This document shows, in pieces, positions 58,037 to 64,000 of a stretch of 64,000 nucleotides of DNA. A program made the translations under genes and the position numbers. Below the pieces are notes generated by a model, which searched no databases, was not told where the DNA came from, and saw only the letters and a program-made list of their open reading frames with translations. Location of the stretch: positions 214,035-278,034 of the forward strand of contig CAVPVQ010000025.1 of the NCBI GenBank assembly GCA_963709185.1, written 5' to 3'. Source of the DNA: Roseiarcus sp963709185. Its GTDB lineage: Bacteria; Pseudomonadota; Alphaproteobacteria; Rhizobiales; Beijerinckiaceae. The stretch's first letter is position 1, and every line of letters begins with the position of its first letter.

Positions 58037-59296
58037 ATGAGCGGCAATATTATGAATGCGTCGGTCATGGGCATGAACGCCCAGACGAGCTGGCTGGCGA
58101 CGATCTCACAGAATATCGCCAACTCCAGCACTACCGGCTACAAGGACGCTGAGACCGAATTCACCTCGCTGGTCGATCAGGCGGGCGCCGGCAATTATTC
58201 GGCCGGCGGCGTCGCCACTTCGGCGGTGTCGATGAACAGCGAGCAAGGCAGCATCGTCGGCACGTCCACGACCACCGACCTGGCGGTCCAGGGGGCCGGC
58301 TTCTTCGTCGTCACCAACGCGGCCGGCGACACTTTCCTCACCCGCGACGGCTCGTTCGTGCCCGACGCTTCCGGCAACCTGGTCAATGCCGGCGGCTACT
58401 ATCTCATGGGCAGCAATATCTAGAACGGCGCCGCCAGCACCGTCGCCAACTCGCTCACCGATCTGCAGAAGGTCAACATCGCCCAGACCGGCGAGCAGGC
58501 GACCCCGACGACAACCGGCACCCTCTCGGTCAACTTGCCCTCGACCGCCGCCGTGGTCCCCGCCGCCAATGCGCCCGCCGGCGGCGGCGCGACCTATACC
58601 GATGAGACTTCGCTCGTCACCTACGACAATCTCGGCACGCCGGTGACGCTCAACATCTACATGACCAATCTGGGGCCCGACGCAGCTGGAAACCCGCAGT
58701 GGGAAGTCGACGTCTACAACGCCGCCGACGCCGCCGCGGGCGGAGGCTTCCCCTATTCGGCCGCCGCCCTGACCTCGCAAACGCTGAGCTTCAATCCGGC
58801 CAACGGCCAACTGGCGGGCGGATCGCCGCTGGCCATTGCGATTCCGAACGGCCAGACGATGAGTCTCAACATGGGCTCCACGACGCAGCTCGCCGCGGCC
58901 TACGTGGTCAACGCCGCGACGACCAACGGCAGCGCGCCCGACACGATGACCGGCGTGACGATCGCCGCCGACGGCACGTTGTCGTTCAACTACAGCAGCG
59001 GGACGTCGTTGCCCGGCTACAACATTCCGCTGGTCAATGTGGCGAGCCCCGACAGCATGACTTCGGTCAACGGCACGGTCTACTCGCCCAACATCAATTC
59101 GGGCCAGCCTCAGGTCGGGGTCGCCGGCACCGCCGGATTCGGTTCGATCGAATCCTCGTCGCTCGAGAGCTCGACCGTCGATCTGGCCACCGAGCTTACC
59201 GCGATGATCCAGGCGCAAGCCGGCTATGAAGCCAATTCGAAAGTGTTCCAGACCGGCGCCAACCTTCTCGACATCCTGAACAAGCTTCAGGCGTAA
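58037..59296 (+). pseudogene. flgE: Flagellar hook protein FlgE with an internal amber codon
   Basis: The frame begins MSGNIMNASVMGMNAQTSWL and ATISQNIANSSTTGYKDAET, the conserved rod/hook N-terminal motif. It then has QGAGFFVVTNAAGDTFLTRD and GSFVPDASGNLVNAGGYYLM. A TAG at 58,421-58,423 (codon 129) replaces what is usually Gln in …GYNIQNG…. The same frame continues for 291 residues, including LVTYDNLGTPVTLNIYMTN. It ends ELTAMIQAQAGYEANSKVFQ, TGANLLDILNKL, the C-terminal coiled-coil motif. Total length fits FlgE. No other flagellar gene is in the window, so it is an orphan. Confidence 0.85.
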
Positions 59297-59675
59297 GCGC
59301 AGCACCTCACGTCCGCCACCTTCATTGTCACTCAGTCGGGCGGAACCAACCGCATCATTGGCGCTTGTCACGCAGTTGAACTATTGTCCTCGAAACGTGA
59401 CGCCGATGCCGCCCCCGAAGTGTCTAACGACACGCGCCCGCGCTCGACCAATGATTATCGGCCACGGTCAACCGCGTGAATGGGAGCCTCGCTCAAACCC
59501 CGGACTGGCGCTGTTCCGCGGGGAACAGCCGAGAGGTGCTACGAGAAACCGTAGAGGCAGCAGAAATAGGTATGGGGAATATCCGCGAAATGCGGGAAAT
59601 TTCTGGTCCTATCTGGCAACGATCGGCAGATACTTTCTCGGGCGCCGTGTTTTGCTGCGACCAAGGATGACGGCA
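59297..59675. other. Intergenic region
   Basis: No supported gene lies between flgE and the small secreted protein. Confidence 0.35.
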
Positions 59676-59789
59676 ATGACGCGCATGCTGACTACCTGTT
59701 TCCTCGCGTTGACGTTGGTCGGCGCAGCGGCGATATCGACGGTCGTCCCCGTCGCACCCGCAATGGCGGAATGCGGGGACTGCGGTTGA
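59676..59789 (+). CDS. Very small secreted protein with a CGDCG tail
   Basis: An ATG at 59,676 has AAGGA 8 bp upstream. The 37 residues are a signal peptide (MTRMLTTCFLALTLVGAAAI…APAMA) followed only by ECGDCG. The mature part would be a hexapeptide with a CxxC pair. It is followed by a good intrinsic terminator, which supports real transcription. Confidence 0.5.
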   Translation: MTRMLTTCFLALTLVGAAAISTVVPVAPAMAECGDCG

Positions 59790-59805
59790 AGCGCATTTGA
59801 TCGCC

Positions 59806-59830
59806 ACCGCCGACCAGGGCGGCGGTTTTT
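59806..59830 (+). terminator. Intrinsic terminator
   Basis: ACCGCC (59,806-59,811) pairs with GGCGGT (59,821-59,826) and is followed by a T-run, 16 bp after the small secreted-protein stop. Confidence 0.75.
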
Positions 59831-60265
59831 GTCGTGCGTCTGGCCACGTTCACAAGTCCGGAGACTTTCCTTAGTTTCGCTCTCGCGGAACGGCGTTTCG
59901 GCTATATGCTTGCCACCGAGCGCGCCGTTGGCCTTTGCCCCCCGCTTACCAAGCGTATGCTCGGCTGGCGGGACTGACGACTCCCCGCCAGCCGTAACCT
60001 TCGGCGTCGCCACCTTGACGAGAGGCACCGGGCGATGGTCGCGGCGAAGCTGGCGAATCTTCCGGCGCACCGCTCAGCGGATAAGTCTGCGGACTCGATG
60101 GTTTCGTATTCGCGCCAGGTTAGCGAGGTTCTTGTCGATGCTCTGCGACGCGGGGGTGGTGGGACGGTCATCCCGCGGGGTTTCTTCTACCCCCACGGCG
60201 CAAGGCGCTATTGTTCGGCCCCACTGTATCTCACTGCTCGACTCTGAGCTGGTCAATACGGAGCG
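59831..60265. other. Region without recognised genes
   Basis: Frames on both strands lack motifs and ribosome sites that would support a gene. Confidence 0.3.
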
Positions 60266-60463
60266 TCAGCAGGGCGCGTACTCGATATCGTTGTAAGTAT
60301 TCCGCCGCACGCACTGTCGCGCAGGGGCCTCGTCGGTCTGAGCCTGGTCGGCAGAGGGGCCATGTCCGGAGCCAGCGTGTGCGGGCAAGCTAGCGGTGAC
60401 CACCGCGCTCGCGGCGAAGAGCATTACCAGCGTCCTCGGCCAAAACTTGAGCGATACAAACAT
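60266..60463 (-). CDS. Small secreted protein
   Basis: The start at 60,463 follows GGGAGAG. The product has a signal peptide (LVMLFAASAVVTASLPAHAG). About 35 mature residues follow with two cysteines near the end (ARQCVRRNTYNDIEYAPC). The family is unknown. The C…YNDIEYAPC ending resembles small exported proteins of unknown role in Rhizobiales. Confidence 0.55.
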   Translation of the reverse strand: MFVSLKFWPRTLVMLFAASAVVTASLPAHAGSGHGPSADQAQTDEAPARQCVRRNTYNDIEYAPC

Positions 60464-60769
60464 CAGAGGCTCTCCCGTTTCGTTCGCACATTTTCGGGCT
60501 CGATGGTTGAGTGGGCCTTGCGTAGGCGCAGCGCGTTACCTTCGGCGTCGCGGATGAGGCGGGCTTCTTGAATGGCCTTGGGCGTCACGCCAATTTCGGG
60601 GATGGTCGGCAAAATATTCTCGTGGAGAAAGTCTATCGGCTTGCCTTAGCTTGCGACTTCTCCGCGCTCTTGCGCCGCATCGTATTCATCGGCCAAGCGG
60701 GGGAAGCGCCGCGTTCTTCATTTTCCAGCGACGGCGGTCCGATCCCCGAAGCAAGGAGCCCTGCATCTC
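60464..60769. other. Region without recognised genes
   Basis: Nothing supported was seen on either strand. Confidence 0.3.
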
Positions 60770-61117
60770 TTATGGCCTTTGCCCGACCGCAGCCGGCGCC
60801 AGTGATTGGGTGGCCAGCGGCGCCCGCGGCTTATTGAACTCGTCGCCGCCCGACTGCATCTTGAGACAGGTCAGCAATTCGACGTAGCTGAACGCGACAC
60901 CTTTCGTCTCCGCGCAATTTTGCCGCGCCTTGCCTGAAAAATGGGGCCACGCCTGTTGAAGCTGATCTCTTGCCACCTTCTCGTCGTCAGCGCAGCTTCG
61001 CATGGCGCTGGCCCGATCTTCAGGAAGGGCTCCCACTTTAGCGCCCTGGCAGATCTCGTTGAGGTCCGTTGTCGGCATAGCGGCAGCGAGCGCAATCAAG
61101 AAAAACACTGGCCCCAT
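60770..61117 (-). CDS. Secreted protein, paralogue of the 14.9-kb protein's N-terminal domain
   Basis: A short signal peptide (MGPVFFLIALAAAM) leads into TTDLNEICQGAKVGALPEDR, CADDEKVARDQLQQAWPHFS and FSYVELLTCLKMQSGGDE. The order C.GA…P..R…CAD.E.VARD.LQ…S…C…SY..LL.C matches residues ~28-95 of the protein at 14,855-15,571. Here the peptidoglycan-binding-like domain is absent. Function is unknown; it is probably periplasmic. Confidence 0.6.
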   Translation of the reverse strand: MGPVFFLIALAAAMPTTDLNEICQGAKVGALPEDRASAMRSCADDEKVARDQLQQAWPHFSGKARQNCAETKGVAFSYVELLTCLKMQSGGDEFNKPRAPLATQSLAPAAVGQRP

Positions 61118-61834
61118 TGCTGCCTCGCTCCATCATCCGAAATGTCAGTTGCCAGACGAGACATCGCGATAGCATTTGGGCGGCGGCGCGTCGAATCAAG
61201 CGGCCAAGCAAGGCGCGCTCGAAACGGGCGGCAACGAGGACGTTTCGAGTCTGGCGACGTCGGTGTTCGTGGCGTAAGGGTGGTCGGGGCGCGATGATTG
61301 CCTGGCGGATAGCGACACTCGCGGTCGGTCATCCTTCCGGCGAAGGCGAAACCGCAACTGTCGAAATATCGACGATTATAATTTCCAGAATCGAAACCGC
61401 GGGGCCGTCCAATATCGGCGGGGGGGGCGGGCCGCCGAGTGGTTCCGGGGGGATGTTGCTCGGCGGCCCTGACCGGCTGGGTGTAGGGACCCCGTCGGTT
61501 CCATTACAAAGTCCAGAATTCTCACGAAATTTCAAGTCTGACGCCGCCCTGTGGTGAACAATGCGTAAGGGGCGACGTAGAAAGCACAAGGCCATTGTCG
61601 AGGCTGAGGATTGGCAAGGCCGGATTACCAGACGCGCCGCAACGCCTCTTGGGTCGCCGGACAGTTCGAATTGTCGCGCCGGCGCGACAATCCTTCTTTC
61701 AAACACCATCGCGAGCTCGCATCCCGCCGACGAAGCCGACGCGCTGCTCGACTGAGCTGAGGCGCCAGTGCGCGTCCATCGTCTATCCGGTAATCTTTTC
61801 CAGATGGCTCAGGAGTGAGCGACTGTCTTGCTGG
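61118..61834. other. Region without recognised genes
   Basis: A 64-codon frame from ATG 61,561 (MRKGRRRKHKAIVEAEDWQG) is possible but unsupported. The rest is motif-free. The IS110 right-hand end must lie in its last part but could not be located. Confidence 0.3.
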
Positions 61835-62782
61835 TCAAGCGGGTTGCCATGGGGTTTTGTTTCGTACGATGGCGTTGAGGATGGTGAGCAATTGGCGCAG
61901 GCAGGCGATGATGGCGACTTTTTTTGGCCGACCGCGAGCGACGAGGCGTTGGTAGCTGGCCTTGATCACAGGGTTGCGTCGCGTGGCGACGAGGGCGGCC
62001 ATGTAGAGGACCTTGCGGACGGAAGTCCTGCCTCCTCCGATCGTGCGATGGCCGCGCCAGGTCCCCGAATCGCGATTGAACGGCGCGACGCCGACGAGTG
62101 CGGCGAGCTTGCGGCGATCCAGCCGACCAAGTTCGGGCAGTTCGGCGATGAGGGTTCGAGCCGTGACGGGACCAACGCCCGGGACGGAGGTGAGGAGGTC
62201 CTCGGCCTCGCGCCAGGCGGGAGAGGCGCGCACGCCCGCGTCAATCTCGGCGTCGATATCGGCCAGTTTCTTTTCGAGGAAGGCGATATGACGGTCGATC
62301 TTCTTGACGAGCCGCTTGTCGGCGGCGCGGCGGCGACGATTGGCCTCCATGCCGATCATCTCGACAATCTGTCGCCGGCGGGTGACGAGCTCGCCGAGCT
62401 TTCGGGCGTCGTGCGGAGCGAGCGGGCGCGCCTCGGGCCTGATCTTCTCGGCGAACGAGGCGATGACCGCCGCGTCGATCGCGTCGGTCTTGGCGAGCCT
62501 GCCGAGCGCGCGCGCGAAGTCTCTGATCTGGCGCGGGTTGACCACGGCGAGCGGCAGGCCGGCGCCGGCGAGGGCCGCCGCGACAGTCGTTTCGAAGCCG
62601 CCTGTCGCTTCCAGCACGATGAGCGACACATCGAGCGCCGCGAGGCGTTCGACGAGATTTTCCAGGCCTTTGCCGTCACGCGTGACGGCAAAGGCCTCGC
62701 CCGACGGGCGCAGATGGACGTCGAGGCGATCCTTGGACACATCAATACCGACGCAAGTCGTCACGCGGCGAGGTTCGTCCAT
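61835..62782 (-). CDS. IS110-family transposase (second type)
   Basis: The start at 62,782 gives MDEPRRVTTCVGIDVSKDRL, the RuvC-like DEDD domain. LIVLEATGGFETTVAAALAG and AKTDAIDAAVIASFAEKIRP follow, then a coiled coil. The Tnp_20 domain has LLTSVPGVGPVTARTLIAEL and KLAALVGVAPFNRDSGTWRG. It ends NAIVRNKTPWQ. The 315-residue protein is intact but differs clearly from the copy at 45,029, so these are two separate IS110 types. Confidence 0.9.
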   Translation of the reverse strand: MDEPRRVTTCVGIDVSKDRLDVHLRPSGEAFAVTRDGKGLENLVERLAALDVSLIVLEATGGFETTVAAALAGAGLPLAVVNPRQIRDFARALGRLAKTDAIDAAVIASFAEKIRPEARPLAPHDARKLGELVTRRRQIVEMIGMEANRRRRAADKRLVKKIDRHIAFLEKKLADIDAEIDAGVRASPAWREAEDLLTSVPGVGPVTARTLIAELPELGRLDRRKLAALVGVAPFNRDSGTWRGHRTIGGGRTSVRKVLYMAALVATRRNPVIKASYQRLVARGRPKKVAIIACLRQLLTILNAIVRNKTPWQPA

Positions 62783-63000
62783 GACCCATCCTTGCAAATG
62801 CGGGCTCGAGCGGCCCATGCGACTGTTCGGGTTCGCAGACATTCGGACGCAAGCCGCGCCATGCTCACCCACGGGCTCAACCGCCCTGAGGGCCTCCGGG
62901 CTAGCTTGCGTCCTTAACCTCGCCGGCTTCGCGCCGGCAGGCAAATGAGAGATACAAGGGCGCTCTTGGTCTCCAAGAGCGACGCGATTCGCTCTATTGT
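62783..63000 (-). ncRNA. Candidate IS110 guide (bridge) RNA region
   Basis: The non-coding segment upstream of the transposase holds hairpins GCCGGC-TTCGC-GCCGGC (near 62,920) and GCGCTCTTGG-TCT-CCAAGAGCG (near 62,965). In the IS110 group the bridge RNA is encoded upstream of the transposase. I infer this from position and structure only; no guide loops were matched to a target. Confidence 0.35.
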
Positions 63001-63384
63001 CGGTGAGCGATTGGGCTTCGCGCGCGGCGCGGTTCGAGCTTCCTTCGTGCTCTTTTTGCACGATCCGCACGCACCAGCGAGCGCCAGAGCCAAGAAGAGT
63101 GTCAAAACGCCTCCAAGCGCGACCCCCTTTTGCGGCCAATGCCGACGCCCTCGCGGCGCGAGGAATCAAGGGGAGATGAGCGCGCGACAATCGGGATGAG
63201 AACGCGGAGCGGTTTTTGGGCGTTCGGGCGCCGAGCGATGTATTTTGGGATCTTGTCCCGTCAAGGATATAACATCGCCTTTCGTTTTCGTGTTCACTTC
63301 AGATATTATGCACGTTCGTACGCCGCCTTGCATTGGTCGTAGATTCTGCCGTGATTTCGGCACCCAATATTTTGCCACTCATTG
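63001..63384. other. Region without recognised genes
   Basis: Nothing supported was seen on either strand between the IS110 flank and the HAF-like remnant. Confidence 0.3.
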
Positions 63385-63498
63385 GGGTCCGACACCGTGC
63401 CGATTCACACAACGATTCGTCTGATACAAACAACGCCATTGGTCCAGGGATCAACAACAAGGGCGAAGTCGTTGCATGGTACGCTGTGGCCCCCTGAA
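63385..63498 (+). pseudogene. HAF-repeat fragment
   Basis: One frame reads RADSHNDSSDTNNAIGPGIN, then NKGEVVAWYAVAP before a stop. GINNKGEVV is the HAF repeat core seen in the gene at 40,681-43,741. It looks like the decayed end of a second HAF gene. Confidence 0.45.
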
Positions 63499-63598
63499 AG
63501 CCAGGCGATCGGGTCAAGACAAACCGCCCGGGACGACGCGGTCGCTCTGGTGAAACTGCTGCGGGCCGACGAGGTTACGCCGGATTGCGTCCGGAATG

Positions 63599-63767
63599 GT
63601 AACTCCCAAGCCCCCCTTTGAAGCGCCAAATTCGGTTTCGCATTCTGTGAGCGGCTTCGCCGACTCGGGTTCGTTCGCTATGTGATTCGCATTCGTTCTC
63701 GTGGCTCCGCCGTCCAGCGCCAGAAATGCCTTCCTAGCCTCTCAAAAAGGGGGGGCTTGGGAGTTAC
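63599..63767. mobile_element. IS66-type MITE, 169 bp, with 8-bp target duplication
   Basis: GTAACTCCCAAGCCCCCC (63,599) and its complement GGGGGGCTTGGGAGTTAC (to 63,767) are perfect terminal inverted repeats. The flanks ccggaatg (63,591-63,598) and tcggaatg (63,768-63,775) form an 8-bp direct repeat with one mismatch. Ends starting GTAA and 8-bp duplications are IS66 hallmarks. There is no coding sequence, so it depends on a transposase elsewhere. Confidence 0.8.
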
Positions 63768-63772
63768 TCGGA

Positions 63773-64000
63773 ATGACGACCACGAAGCCGTTCGCGATTT
63801 TCGCGAGCGCGTGCGCCGCGGCGGAGTTTGTTCGGGCTAATAAGCGACAAGTAAGCTCCTTACTGCTCAAACACGGTCGCGTCTTCCTCGAAAGACGACG
63901 TGGGGCAGTCGCCATATGCGATATCTCCAACCATCGGCATAAGGAAACAGAGAGGGACAGCTTGACTTCAAACACCCCGATCAGAGAAGAGAAGGCTCTT
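63773..64000 (+). CDS. Hypothetical protein, continues beyond window
   Basis: A frame from ATG 63,773, with GGGAG upstream, reads MTTTKPFAIFASACAAAEFV, RANKRQVSSLLLKHGRVFLE, and is open to the window end. The ATG lies in the MITE's target duplication and the ribosome site is inside the MITE, so the insertion may have replaced the original 5' end. No family was recognised. Confidence 0.4.
   Translation, partial: MTTTKPFAIFASACAAAEFVRANKRQVSSLLLKHGRVFLERRRGAVAICDISNHRHKETERDSLTSNTPIREEKAL

Noticed and set aside
22638..58423. UAG reassigned to an amino acid in this organism
   Set aside because: Several clear genes end in TAG (drmB, the type I substrate at 50,729-50,731), and the interrupted genes fit ordinary point mutations. 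Tyr codons in the adhesin also mutate to TAA, so the stops are not TAG-specific.
58106..59371. 421-codon minus-strand frame opposite flgE
   Set aside because: Gly/Arg-rich shadow of the repeat-like flgE coding strand, with no start site or domain support.
61595..62917. 440-codon plus-strand frame
   Set aside because: Antisense shadow of the second IS110 transposase.
1..64000. tRNA, rRNA or replication-origin genes
   Set aside because: No cloverleaf, rRNA-like or iteron/DnaA-box cluster was noticed by eye; a covariance search would be needed to exclude small ones.

Overview
The window is GC-rich DNA from an alphaproteobacterium, most likely a Hyphomicrobiales (Rhizobiales) member of the Methylocystis/Beijerinckiaceae type. 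That placement is inferred from the gene families present: a DUF3489-DUF2924-recombinase module, SapC, TPR-sulfotransferases, PrtD/HlyD type I secretion and an Flp pilin. It is an accessory region (genomic island or megaplasmid-like) with more than twenty insertion sequences, fragments or MITEs and many broken genes. No rRNA, tRNA or CRISPR array was seen.

Layout. 0-2.6 kb: remains of a DISARM defence locus (intact drmB, drmA tail cut by an IS5 element). 2.6-5.1 kb: IS5 and ISL3 elements. 5.2-8.8 kb: a ParB/DNA-methyltransferase gene and a DUF5681 gene, divergent from an XRE repressor/ImmA-IrrE protease pair. 9.5-12.5 kb: the DUF3489/DUF2924/serine recombinase operon. 12.9-18.5 kb: broken hypothetical genes, IS1380 and IS630 remnants, a secreted peptidoglycan-binding-like protein, a Rap1a/Tai-like protein and an ISAs1 deletion derivative with a perfect 10-bp target duplication. 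18.8-30.4 kb: a surface-modification region with a Stf0 sulfotransferase-methyltransferase fusion, a decayed tyrosine-rich beta-repeat adhesin, a terminator, a TPR-sulfotransferase and SapC. 30.8-33.3 kb: a flavoenzyme/ATP-grasp operon. 33.5-38.0 kb: small regulators and hypotheticals, an IS5 element, an Flp pilin and a suspicious G/T tract. 38.4-43.7 kb: a broken IS256 element and a HAF-repeat gene split by an IS5 and an IS701 stacked on shared CTAG duplications. 45-47.7 kb: IS110, an autotransporter remnant and an IS5 fragment. 47.9-53.9 kb: an XRE regulator and a type I secretion cassette (substrate, PrtD, HlyD). 54.5-57.9 kb: an IS630 / IS481-fragment / IS256 pile with an embedded IS630-type MITE. 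58-61 kb: an orphan flgE with an internal amber codon and small secreted proteins. 61.8-64 kb: a second IS110, a HAF remnant and an IS66-type MITE.

How the genes may work together. The most coherent theme is export and modification of surface proteins. The type I secretion pair could export both its neighbouring repeat protein and the 23-kb adhesin, whose C-termini look alike. The TPR-sulfotransferase immediately after the tyrosine-rich adhesin suggests a sulfated surface protein, loosely like RaxX/RaxST. Several parts carry single-base frameshifts or stop codons, so the system is either decaying or the assembly has indel errors. Raw reads would be needed to decide.
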